From: Marinoscillum sp. MHG1-6
GTDB lineage: Bacteria; Bacteroidota; Bacteroidia; Cytophagales; Cyclobacteriaceae
Assembly (NCBI RefSeq): GCF_024714475.1
Contig: NZ_JAMZMI010000003.1
Span: forward strand, 496,001 to 560,000
Length of the DNA stretch: 64,000 bases
Direction of reading: 5' to 3'
The notes beneath the pieces were generated by a model. That model was given only the letters and a program-made list of their open reading frames with translations, did not search any database and was not told the DNA's origin. Each line of letters starts with the position of its first letter. Position 1 is the first letter of the stretch. Positions 44,556-52,020 of this stretch are shown piece by piece. A program made the translations under genes and the position numbers.

Positions 44556-45016
44556 AAAAACAGCTTTCTTTCCTCTTCTGTGATATGCTTTGATATCTTC
44601 ATTATTCTTTGAACCCGCTGTTTCAGGTCTGCATCTTTCATTTCATTGAAGGCTTGCATTAAAAAGGCCTTGTCCTCCTCGATATAGTCATCATATCCCA
44701 GAAAGTCCGGCGCCTTCGTTTGACAGGCAAACCGCAAATACCTTATCTCCACATTTTCCTTAGCGGCCTCCACTGCCTCATTAAGCCGGTCAGATCCTCT
44801 GTTGAAATAGCTTAGCTTGTTCCACGGCGCGATAGCATTATCAGCCATAATCATTTCAATCGTGGCGAAATAGGCCATCGCTAAGGCTGTATGAACCTTT
44901 TCCTCCTTCATAGCCTCATAGATCTCTTCCGCCCGATCCTCAGAGGCATAAGCCTCATCAAATAGTTGACGATAATTGGCATCCTCCTGAAGAGGAACTA
45001 TCATGGTAATTAACAT
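44552..45016 (-). CDS. Conserved hypothetical protein inside the carotenoid operon
   Basis: About 154 residues from the ATG that overlaps the crtB stop (TGATG); further Met codons at 45028 and 45004 are possible. The sequence is acidic and helical (YRQLFDEAYASEDRAEEIYE; GYDDYIEEDKAFLMQAFNEM) with a weakly hydrophobic start that could be a signal or membrane anchor. It lies between crtB and idi with overlaps on both sides. No catalytic motif is seen. A support role in carotenoid assembly is only inferred from position. Confidence 0.7.
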   Translation of the reverse strand: MLITMIVPLQEDANYRQLFDEAYASEDRAEEIYEAMKEEKVHTALAMAYFATIEMIMADNAIAPWNKLSYFNRGSDRLNEAVEAAKENVEIRYLRFACQTKAPDFLGYDDYIEEDKAFLMQAFNEMKDADLKQRVQRIMKISKHITEEERKLFL

Positions 45017-45861
45017 CAATAAGACCATTTACGATCAAAATTGAATAATAAATAGGACTTGAGCATAATACTCAGCTTACGGGTGTTGTTAATCCTGATC
45101 CTATCTGTAAGAATTCTTTCCGCAGACAGAGCCCGGATTTTATTAAACAGCGATCGATAATATCGATAGGCCAGGAACACTCCCAACCGACAACATAGCG
45201 GCAATTGTCTGATTCCTACCAGGGCATCATCAAAGTCCTTTTCGATGTCAGCTTCAATTTGCCTTTTAGTTTCTTCGGTCAAACCGGCGTGTTGTATTTC
45301 CGGAAAATAGGCCCGGTTCAGATTCATGGTATCATGCTTAAGGTCACGAAGGAAGTTGACTTTCTGAAATGCAGCTCCCAATCGCTCAGCAGCAAATTTC
45401 AATTCCTGATATCGCTGCTTGTCGCCATTAACAAATACTGTCAGACACATCAACCCAACAACCTCCGCCGAGCCCACAATGTATTCTTCATAGCTATCCT
45501 CATCATGTGTCTCCATGCTCAGATCCATTTCCATAGAATTAAAAAAGGACTCAATGAGCTCAGGATCTATCTGATATTTATTGATAGTCTCCTGGAAACT
45601 TTGAAGGATCGGATTTAGGCTGATCCCTTCACTAATGGCCTCATAGGTGTCCGCCTTAAATCTTGCTAACAATATCTTTTTATTATAATCATGAAAGGTA
45701 TCAACGATCTCATCGGCAAAGCGCACCAAGCCATAAATCGCATAAATGTCAGAACGAATACTCGGATCAAGCAATCTGATACCAAGGGAAAAACTAGTGC
45801 TGTAGCTCCGGGTGGTTAATTGGCTGCATTTGAGACAAACCTGATCATAAAGTGCTTTCAT
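45016..45861 (-). CDS. crtB: Phytoene synthase
   Basis: The 281-residue enzyme joins two geranylgeranyl diphosphates to phytoene. Both Asp-rich metal-binding regions are present: FADEIVDTFHDYN (about 48-60) and FLRDLKHDTMNLNRAYFP (about 172-189). The start of the protein (CLKCSQLTTRSYSTSFSLGI) fits the family. It overlaps crtI by four bases at its start and the unknown gene at its end. Confidence 0.93.
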   Translation of the reverse strand: MKALYDQVCLKCSQLTTRSYSTSFSLGIRLLDPSIRSDIYAIYGLVRFADEIVDTFHDYNKKILLARFKADTYEAISEGISLNPILQSFQETINKYQIDPELIESFFNSMEMDLSMETHDEDSYEEYIVGSAEVVGLMCLTVFVNGDKQRYQELKFAAERLGAAFQKVNFLRDLKHDTMNLNRAYFPEIQHAGLTEETKRQIEADIEKDFDDALVGIRQLPLCCRLGVFLAYRYYRSLFNKIRALSAERILTDRIRINNTRKLSIMLKSYLLFNFDRKWSY

Positions 45862-47327
45862 AGCGATTTCAAATATTCGTTAACATAATTGGCTGCTAAT
45901 TCTCCTGATACAATGGAGGGCGGAACTCCAGGACCCGGAACAGAAAGCTGTCCGGTGAAAAATGTATTCTTCAATTTCTTGTGACGCATATTAGGTTTGA
46001 GGAAAGCTGTCTGCTTTAGTGTATTGGCCAATCCATAGGCATTACCTCTAAAAGCGTGATAGTCCTTTTTAAAATCTTCTACCGCATAATCCTTTCTGTA
46101 AACCACGTTTGGCCTGATGTCCACTCCTATCTTCTCTTTCATCCGATCACAAACCAGGTTGAAGTAGTGCTCCTTCATTAGTTCTGTATTTTCCAATCCC
46201 GCTGCCACGGGAATCAGGATCACCAGATTTTCATGTCCTTCCGGTGCAACACTGGGGTCTGTTTTAGATGAACAGCTCACATAGAACTGGGGACGCTCGG
46301 GAAAGGAAACGGTCTCGTAAATCGCCTTACTGTGATCACCAAAATCGGTATCGAAAAACATATTATGGTGCTCCAGTTGCGGAAGCTTACCCTTAAAACC
46401 AATGTAGTAGAGGAAAGCCGATGGAGCCATCACTCTGCTATCCCAATAGGTAGATGAATATTGCCGATAGGCTTCTGGAAGTACTTCAGTATCAAAATGA
46501 TGGTAATCACCACTGATCACAAAAGTATCAGCCTTATATCCCTTTGAACTGGTGGAGGCCTGCGTGATTTGCTGATTGGAGATGTCAAAGTTTTTGACTT
46601 CCTCACCTGCTATAAACCGAACCCCTTGCTCTTCAGCCACTTGCTTGAATGCATCGGCAATTCTGCCGAAACCTCCCATCGGATACCAGGTACCCAGATA
46701 AAGCCCCGCATAATCCATCATGGAATAAAGCGCCGGTGTATGCTTTGGGTCAGCCCCTAAAAAAAGCACAGGAAATTCTAATAACTGAATAAGGTATGGA
46801 TGTTTGAAATACTGCCTGATGTGTTTACTGATGGGCTTAAGGAGGTGCAGGCCTGCTGCAGACTTCATAATTTTCCAATCGATAAACGGCCATATGCCGT
46901 TGGGCTGACGGTAGATAATATCATTAACCCCTACTTCGTATTTAAAAGCCCCGTCCTCCATGAAGGCTTCTAATCGTTTTGAGCTCCCGGGCTCAAGTCT
47001 TTCAAAAAGATCATGAAGTGCCTCACGATTATCAGGAATCGTTACGACCTCATTTTCAAAAAATATCTTGAAGTTCGGCTCGAGTCGAACGAGGTCATAA
47101 TAGTCTGAAGCAGATTTACCGAAATAGCTGAAAAACCGATCGAAGACATCCGGCATCCAATACCAGGAAGGCCCCATATCGAAAGAAAACCCTTGCTCCC
47201 TCAGTACCCTCGCACGCCCGCCAGTCTCGGCATTTTTTTCAAGTAAGGTCACTTCATGCCCGTCTTTAGCAATAAGTGCCGCGGATGACATGCCGGCGAA
47301 CCCTGAACCAATAACAACAGCTTTCAA
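45858..47327 (-). CDS. crtI: Phytoene desaturase (CrtI-type)
   Basis: This 489-residue flavoprotein begins with the dinucleotide-binding motif VVIGSGFAGMSSAALIAKDG (about 4-23) followed by LLEKNAETGGRARV, and ends with the carotenoid oxidoreductase signature FFTGQLSVPGPGVPPSIVSG (about 455-474). It desaturates phytoene towards lycopene at the membrane. It is the first crt gene; a TetR-type gene lies 107 bases upstream on the same strand, and an inverted repeat occupies the gap. Confidence 0.92.
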   Translation of the reverse strand: MKAVVIGSGFAGMSSAALIAKDGHEVTLLEKNAETGGRARVLREQGFSFDMGPSWYWMPDVFDRFFSYFGKSASDYYDLVRLEPNFKIFFENEVVTIPDNREALHDLFERLEPGSSKRLEAFMEDGAFKYEVGVNDIIYRQPNGIWPFIDWKIMKSAAGLHLLKPISKHIRQYFKHPYLIQLLEFPVLFLGADPKHTPALYSMMDYAGLYLGTWYPMGGFGRIADAFKQVAEEQGVRFIAGEEVKNFDISNQQITQASTSSKGYKADTFVISGDYHHFDTEVLPEAYRQYSSTYWDSRVMAPSAFLYYIGFKGKLPQLEHHNMFFDTDFGDHSKAIYETVSFPERPQFYVSCSSKTDPSVAPEGHENLVILIPVAAGLENTELMKEHYFNLVCDRMKEKIGVDIRPNVVYRKDYAVEDFKKDYHAFRGNAYGLANTLKQTAFLKPNMRHKKLKNTFFTGQLSVPGPGVPPSIVSGELAANYVNEYLKSL

Positions 47328-47330
47328 TAA

Positions 47331-47360
47331 TGTTTAACATTTTAATGATACTGTTAAACA
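47331..47360. promoter_or_regulatory. 9-bp inverted repeat in front of crtI
   Basis: TGTTTAACA (47331-47339) and TGTTAAACA (47352-47360) form a perfect inverted repeat with 12 bases between. It begins four bases upstream of the crtI ATG and may be an operator controlling the crt operon. Confidence 0.45.
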
Positions 47361-47434
47361 CGTAGGCGGTTCTATTGTTTATGAGCGGTAAGAAAAAATT
47401 AAATTTATTTTTCAGTAAGCAGGGCCCAATCTCA

Positions 47435-48040
47435 TTAATAAATGAGTTCGAGGTAGTTTTTATAATGGATTAGTTGATTCACAGTGATTTTTGGATCCTT
47501 CAGTACTTTGGACACAATAAACGCTCCCTCCAGAATTACTGTAAACATATCAGCCAGTGAATCCACATCAATTTCAATTGAAGGTTTTTTGATCCTGGAC
47601 ACCTCATTAATTAAAGCCACCAATGTCTTCCTCCAGAGATAAACAGCCTCCACCACCATGTCCATCACCTCTTGGCCAAACTGTTCGGGTTCATAGGTAT
47701 ATGAAGCATACAAGCATCCGGCATAAGGTGAATCCAGCCCATCGAAAATATCAATAAACCACTGAATAAACATTGACAGTCTTTTCGCAGGATCATTTTC
47801 ATATTCTATTGTTCCTTCCAGCGCACCCTTCAGTTCACCCATGTCGTGCATAGCAAAATGACGCATCAACTCCATCGCCAGCTCCGACTTACTCTTAAAA
47901 TGATAAAAAAAGGCACCCTTGGTAAGCTCCGTTTTGGCTAGAATATGGTCAATAGTCGTTCCGGCAAAGCCATTAGTCAGGACTAGCTGGGTGGTTTCGT
48001 CCAGGATTTTTGTTCTTGTCTTATTTCCGTCTTTGGGCAT
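47435..48040 (-). CDS. TetR/AcrR family transcriptional regulator
   Basis: About 201 residues from ATG 48040 (MPKDGNKTRTKILDETTQLV); a TTG six bases upstream is less likely. The N-terminal helix-turn-helix reads GFAGTTIDHILAKTELTKGA followed by FFYHFKSKSELAMELM, the classical TetR DNA-binding layout; the rest is a ligand-binding helical domain. It is divergent from the sterol-desaturase-like gene, and two identical boxes fill the space between them, so it probably represses that gene and perhaps itself. It could also act on the crt operon downstream. Confidence 0.88.
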   Translation of the reverse strand: MPKDGNKTRTKILDETTQLVLTNGFAGTTIDHILAKTELTKGAFFYHFKSKSELAMELMRHFAMHDMGELKGALEGTIEYENDPAKRLSMFIQWFIDIFDGLDSPYAGCLYASYTYEPEQFGQEVMDMVVEAVYLWRKTLVALINEVSRIKKPSIEIDVDSLADMFTVILEGAFIVSKVLKDPKITVNQLIHYKNYLELIY

Positions 48041-48060
48041 ACCCAAATATAGGTATTTTA

Positions 48061-48079
48061 TACCAACTAGTTTGTTTAA
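48061..48079. promoter_or_regulatory. TetR-type operator box 1
   Basis: TACCAACTAGTTTGTTTAA, with the palindromic core AACTAGTT, is repeated exactly at 48102-48120. This copy covers the -33 TTTG of the divergent sterol-desaturase-like gene. Confidence 0.7.
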
Positions 48080-48101
48080 TTATAAATCATACTTATTTTT
48101 G
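48071..48101 (+). promoter_or_regulatory. Bacteroidota-type promoter for the sterol-desaturase-like gene
   Basis: -33 TTTG (48071-48074) and -7 TATTTTTG (48094-48101) are 19 bases apart, matching the sigma-ABfr consensus. Transcription should start near 48108, about 33 bases before the ATG. Confidence 0.65.
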
Positions 48102-48120
48102 TACCAACTAGTTTGTTTAA
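48102..48120. promoter_or_regulatory. TetR-type operator box 2
   Basis: Exact copy of box 1, 41 bases (about four helical turns) downstream. It begins directly after the -7 element, covering the predicted transcription start. Confidence 0.7.
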
Positions 48121-48140
48121 AAACATTAACTTTAAGTAAC

Positions 48141-48899
48141 ATGCCTTCACCAATTGACATTTTGTTAGACCCCATTTCCCTCGCAGTAATTGGGATGTAT
48201 GGGCTGCTATTCGCCTGGGAATCATTTTTCCCTCGTAACAAAAATTTACCGAGCATTAAATATGCTACCGCCAGAGGTTTGATTGCCTTCGGAGTATTCT
48301 TCTACCTTAGTTCTTACCTGCCGCTATTTACAGATGAGTATCTGGCGTCCTTTCAACTGTTCGACCTAAGTGGTTTCTCATTAGGCTCACAAATCGCTAT
48401 TGGATTATTTATCTACCAGTTTGCGCTTTACTTATGGCACTGGTCCATGCACAAGTCCAACACGCTTTGGAAGGTATTTCATCAGATGCATCACAGTGCC
48501 GAAAAACTGGATATCCCCAGCGCCTTCTATTTTAGCCCTATGGATATGGTTGGTTTCACCTTATTGGGCAGTCTCGTTTTTGCACTTGTCATCGGCGTGA
48601 GCCCAACAGCAGCTACGGTGGTTATACTTTCACTTAATTTCCTAAGCATCTTTCAGCATGCAAATATCAAAACACCAACATGGCTTGGGTACCTGATACA
48701 ACGACCGGAACAGCACGCTATTCATCATGGCCGTGGCATTCATGGTTACAATTACTCCGACTTCCCCGTTTATGACATGATCTTTGGTACTTTCAAAAAC
48801 CCGGAAGACTACCAGGGGGAATACGGATTCTATGATGGTGGTTCCGCCAAAGTCCTGGATATGATCAGCTTTAAGGATATCGACAAAACAGCTACTTAG
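48141..48899 (+). CDS. Sterol desaturase / fatty acid hydroxylase family protein
   Basis: The ATG at 48141 gives 252 residues; longer frames would run into the TetR gene. Several membrane helices and the His clusters of the non-heme di-iron hydroxylases are visible: HWSMHKS (about 102), FHQMHHSAE (about 114), and QHAIHHGRGIHGYNYSD (about 192). It should hydroxylate or desaturate a lipid at the inner membrane. The neighbouring TetR regulator and twin boxes over its promoter indicate induction by a lipid-like ligand (inference). A carotenoid substrate is possible because the crt operon is adjacent. Confidence 0.85.
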   Translation: MPSPIDILLDPISLAVIGMYGLLFAWESFFPRNKNLPSIKYATARGLIAFGVFFYLSSYLPLFTDEYLASFQLFDLSGFSLGSQIAIGLFIYQFALYLWHWSMHKSNTLWKVFHQMHHSAEKLDIPSAFYFSPMDMVGFTLLGSLVFALVIGVSPTAATVVILSLNFLSIFQHANIKTPTWLGYLIQRPEQHAIHHGRGIHGYNYSDFPVYDMIFGTFKNPEDYQGEYGFYDGGSAKVLDMISFKDIDKTAT

Positions 48900-48933
48900 T
48901 AACTTCTGTAATTTTATTCAGATCGTAATGTTT

Positions 48934-48976
48934 AATCCCGGATCGGATTCTAATAAAATCTGGTTCGGGATTTTTT
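48934..48976 (+). terminator. Intrinsic terminator after the sterol-desaturase-like gene
   Basis: AATCCCG (48934-48940) pairs with CGGGATT (48966-48972), followed by a T-run; weaker pairing extends into the loop. Confidence 0.7.
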
Positions 48977-49063
48977 ATTGCTTCAGGATTCTGTTCAGAC
49001 ATCAGGCAGTGGAGTTACAATACTCATGTACAAAAGAGGTCGTAGAGGATTTTTGGTATCTCA

Positions 49064-49096
49064 TTTGCATGTAGCTACTTCTATTAAATATATTTA
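49064..49096 (+). promoter_or_regulatory. Bacteroidota-type promoter for the heme-lipoprotein/YceI operon
   Basis: -33 TTTG (49064-49067) and -7 TATATTTA (49089-49096) are separated by 21 bases, with a predicted start near 49103, about 28 bases before the chosen ATG. Confidence 0.5.
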
Positions 49097-49130
49097 CTTG
49101 CTCTCCGCCAACCAGTAAATAATGCCACTT

Positions 49131-49967
49131 ATGAAAAAATTCATATTTATCATAGCTGCTATAGCCATGCAGTCTTGCTTGTATGAAGACGTCCCGCGCT
49201 CAATCATTGCAGATGTGGATCCCAATCTATGTATAGACTCTGATCTGGTCCTCATTTTGGAATCAACTCAGAACACCTCCGGATGTGGGGTGGCTGACGG
49301 AGCCTTAACCGTATCCGGATCGGGTGGAGTACCTCCCTATATGTATAGCATCAATGGAGGCACCAGTCAATCATCCAATGTTTTTGGCAGTCTATTAGGT
49401 GGCACCTACACTGTCACCGTGTATGATTCCAAGCCGTGCAGTTATGTTCTAAAAGATGTCATGGTAGAAAATGCCGGATCTACGCTTTCTGTATCTGCTA
49501 CGACTACAGACAATACTTCCTGTCTTTCTCCAAATGGGGAAGTACAACTGAATGCAACAGGAGGTGATATGCCTTATAAATTCAGCTTTAATGGGTCTTC
49601 CCTTTCGGATGTTTCATTATACACTGGTGTCGCTCCGGGAACATACGAGGCCATGGTAGTAGATGCCAATGGAACCGGCTGTGAAGCGCCGATCAGTGTT
49701 ACCGTACTGCAATCAAGCACTACGGACATCTCATACGAAACCTTTATTGCTCCACTTATCACGCAATACTGTGCGGCAGCCACCTGCCATGGTGCCGGCA
49801 ACACCAAGCCAGGTGGAGACCTTACCACCTACAGCCTGGTTAAGGCCAATGCTGCTACTATCAAGAAAAGAACAGGAGATGGAAGTATGCCGAAAAGAGG
49901 TAAGCTATCCGCTGAACAGATCAAAAAGATTGCCTGTTGGGTGGATGCGGGGGCTCCGAATAATTGA
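49131..49967 (+). CDS. Lipoprotein with SprB-like repeats and a C-terminal c-type-heme-like motif
   Basis: From ATG 49131 (an ATG three codons upstream is possible) the protein starts with a lipoprotein signal, FIFIIAAIAMQSC. Two SprB-type repeats follow: GGVPPYMYSINGG with GTYTVTVYDS, and GGDMPYKFSFNGS with GTYEAMVVDA. The C-terminal 70 residues resemble cytochrome c-like domains of Bacteroidota: YCAAATCHGAG gives a CX4CH heme-binding variant instead of CXXCH, and GSMPKRGKLS supplies a possible distal Met, ending CWVDAGAPNN. It heads an operon with YceI and a beta-barrel. A role in envelope redox or attachment is possible but unproven. Confidence 0.75.
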   Translation: MKKFIFIIAAIAMQSCLYEDVPRSIIADVDPNLCIDSDLVLILESTQNTSGCGVADGALTVSGSGGVPPYMYSINGGTSQSSNVFGSLLGGTYTVTVYDSKPCSYVLKDVMVENAGSTLSVSATTTDNTSCLSPNGEVQLNATGGDMPYKFSFNGSSLSDVSLYTGVAPGTYEAMVVDANGTGCEAPISVTVLQSSTTDISYETFIAPLITQYCAAATCHGAGNTKPGGDLTTYSLVKANAATIKKRTGDGSMPKRGKLSAEQIKKIACWVDAGAPNN

Positions 49968-49985
49968 TCATTAAAAAAAATCGTC

Positions 49986-50537
49986 ATGAAGATATACTTG
50001 AAAACCGGACTAGTAATTCTTGTACTGTGCATCGCAACATCATTACAAGCCCAGAAATATGTTTCAGAAAAAAGCAATGTGACTTTCTACTCCTATGCCC
50101 CACTGGAAGATATCACCGCCAAAAGCAAGAAGGCTGTAGGTATCATTGATGTAGATGCCGAGAAAATAGCCTTTTCCATCCCCATAAGAAGTTTTGACTT
50201 TGAAAAATCACTGATGCAGGAACACTTCAACGAGAAGTACATGGAGTCAGACAAATACCCCAAGTCAACTTTTCAGGCGGTGTTGATTGATTTCAATGCC
50301 AGAAAAAAAGGGGTACAAAATGTTACGGCAAAAGGAAAATTGACCATTCATGGGATTACTCAAAATGTAGAAATTCCCGGAAAGATTGAAATGTTGGGAA
50401 ATGGGAAAATTCAGATCACCTCTACATTCATGGTCAAGCTGGTAGATTATGACATCACCGTTCCGCAAATCGTGTTTCAGAATATCGCAGAAGAAATAGA
50501 AGTCAAAGTAGATTTTACCCTATCCAAGAAGAAATAA
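49986..50537 (+). CDS. YceI family periplasmic protein
   Basis: A 183-residue exported protein with signal peptide (TGLVILVLCIATSLQAQ) and a lipocalin-like YceI barrel, recognisable from EKSNVTFYSYAPLEDITAKS, FDFEKSLMQEHFNEKYMESD and the KYPKSTFQA plus GKLTIHGITQ segments. YceI proteins bind polyisoprenoid-like lipids (such as quinones) in the periplasm. It lies 18 bases after the heme-like lipoprotein and 24 before a barrel gene, so the three probably work together at the envelope. Confidence 0.88.
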   Translation: MKIYLKTGLVILVLCIATSLQAQKYVSEKSNVTFYSYAPLEDITAKSKKAVGIIDVDAEKIAFSIPIRSFDFEKSLMQEHFNEKYMESDKYPKSTFQAVLIDFNARKKGVQNVTAKGKLTIHGITQNVEIPGKIEMLGNGKIQITSTFMVKLVDYDITVPQIVFQNIAEEIEVKVDFTLSKKK

Positions 50538-50561
50538 TTATTCAATACTTAGCTAACCAGA

Positions 50562-51431
50562 ATGAAAAGATTTTTTACCCTGTTCGCTGCCCTGGTCGTC
50601 CTCTCACTCAATCTAGCAGGTCAGGATCTACTTTCTGAATTGGACGAACTAGATAGCTCAGAACCTGTTTATACTATTGCCACCTTCAAAGGAACCCGAG
50701 TTGTTAATGGACATTCCATAGAGACAAAGGGGGAGGGAGAACTAGAGTTTATCATTTCTCATAGGTTTGGAACCATAAATTCTGGAGGATATGACCTGTT
50801 CGGGCTAGATCAGGCATTTATCCGAATCGGATTAGAATACGGACTTACTGACCAATTGGGAGTTGGCATTGGACGGAACTCTTTCAATAAAATCTATGAT
50901 GGGTATCTTAAATACAAAGCCATCAGGCAAAGTGATTCAGGCTCACCTGTTACTGCCACAACCTTGATAAGCATGGGACTACAGACCTACCCTCAATCAA
51001 AATTTGATTCAACGTTGACCTTTGGTAGTCGACTCAATTACACCTATCAGGTACTCATTGCACGGAAAATATCCTCAGATCTTTCAGTGCAGGTCGCTCC
51101 CACCTTCGTACACACCAACAGGGTTGATCAAACCATCTTAAATAATGACCAGTTTGCTATGGGCTTTGGAGCAAGATATAAACTAACGCGTAGCATATCT
51201 CTCAATGCTGAATATTATGCAAGATTTGACCCACACGCTGACTCACCTTATTATAATTCCTTTGGCCTGGGGATAGACATTGAAACAGGAGGACACGTCT
51301 TTCAATTGATTTTCAGCAATTCCCAGGGAATGGTGGAGCGAACCTTCGTCACCGAAACGGCAGGAAACTTCTTTAAGGGAGGAATTCATTTTGGGTTTAA
51401 TATTACCCGGACCTTTCAGTTAACACATTAA
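50562..51431 (+). CDS. Outer-membrane beta-barrel protein, DUF5777-like
   Basis: The 289-residue protein has a signal peptide (FFTLFAALVVLSLNLAGQ) and repeating amphipathic strands ending FGFNITRTFQL. VYTIATFKGTRVVNGHSIET and FIISHRFGTINSGGYDLFGL fit the DUF5777 barrel family, which in Bacteroidota often follows YceI and heme-like lipoprotein genes. Likely location is the outer membrane. Transport substrate unknown. Last gene of the operon. Confidence 0.8.
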   Translation: MKRFFTLFAALVVLSLNLAGQDLLSELDELDSSEPVYTIATFKGTRVVNGHSIETKGEGELEFIISHRFGTINSGGYDLFGLDQAFIRIGLEYGLTDQLGVGIGRNSFNKIYDGYLKYKAIRQSDSGSPVTATTLISMGLQTYPQSKFDSTLTFGSRLNYTYQVLIARKISSDLSVQVAPTFVHTNRVDQTILNNDQFAMGFGARYKLTRSISLNAEYYARFDPHADSPYYNSFGLGIDIETGGHVFQLIFSNSQGMVERTFVTETAGNFFKGGIHFGFNITRTFQLTH

Positions 51432-51586
51432 CAACCTTTTCGATCTAACCTTACCAACGCACTCGCTTGCTTCTTTCGGAGCGAAAAACATTCATATTTA
51501 GATAATAGAGCAGGTTTTCACCTATCAAATAGCTGAATGATCGGCCGATCCAATGTTAAATTTTGTTTCCTAATAAAAAAGTTAAT

Positions 51587-51622
51587 GTTACGTAATTGTT
51601 AATTTCTTAACATTTACGTAAC
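51587..51622. promoter_or_regulatory. 36-bp nested palindrome upstream of the TonB-C gene
   Basis: Outer arms GTTACGTAA (51587-51595) and TTACGTAAC (51614-51622) enclose inner arms TGTTAA (51597-51602) and TTAACA (51607-51612) around a 4-base centre; only one base pair of the whole is mismatched. It lies 33 bases before the ATG and overlaps a weak promoter-like pair (TTG, then TAACTTCG). Confidence 0.55.
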
Positions 51623-51654
51623 TTCGGGTCATCAAAAACTTAACAATAGAGGAC

Positions 51655-52020
51655 ATGAGAACATTGAGTATATTATTCGCGCTGGTAATAGGTATGTCTA
51701 CAGCATTTGCTAACTCTGGTGAGGACGCAGTTGCAAGGACCGCGAAAGCGACCAATTTCTCAGAAGTAATCAATAAGATCGAATATCCTCAGACTGCAAG
51801 GACTAATGGAATTGAGGGAAGAGTACTTGTTCTCGTGAAGATCAACGAAGAAGGAAAAGTGGCAACAACTAAAGTAGTTAGCTCGCCTTCCGAAGAATTA
51901 TCGAAGGCAGTAATTACTGCGATGAAGAAATTACAATTCGAACCTGCAAAGAATGCCAACGGTGTTGCCGTACCGTCAGCAGTGCATGTTCCGGTAGATT
52001 TTGAATTGACGATTGACTAA
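51655..52020 (+). CDS. Exported protein consisting of a TonB C-terminal domain
   Basis: The 121-residue product has a signal peptide (TLSILFALVIGMSTAFA) and a single TonB-C-like domain: YPQTARTNGIEGRVLVLVKI (about 43-62), DGK-like NEEGKVATTKVVSS and AVITAMKKLQFEPAK. It lacks the membrane anchor and Pro-rich spacer of real TonB, so it is not an energy transducer by itself. Such free domains are common in Bacteroidota and their role is not clear. Its stop overlaps the convergent argH stop by four bases, and its terminator lies inside argH. Confidence 0.82.
   Translation: MRTLSILFALVIGMSTAFANSGEDAVARTAKATNFSEVINKIEYPQTARTNGIEGRVLVLVKINEEGKVATTKVVSSPSEELSKAVITAMKKLQFEPAKNANGVAVPSAVHVPVDFELTID

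Noticed and set aside
48041-48051. TATATTTG on the minus strand as promoter of the TetR gene
   Set aside because: It would place the transcript start on the ATG itself and no -33 partner stands at the right distance.
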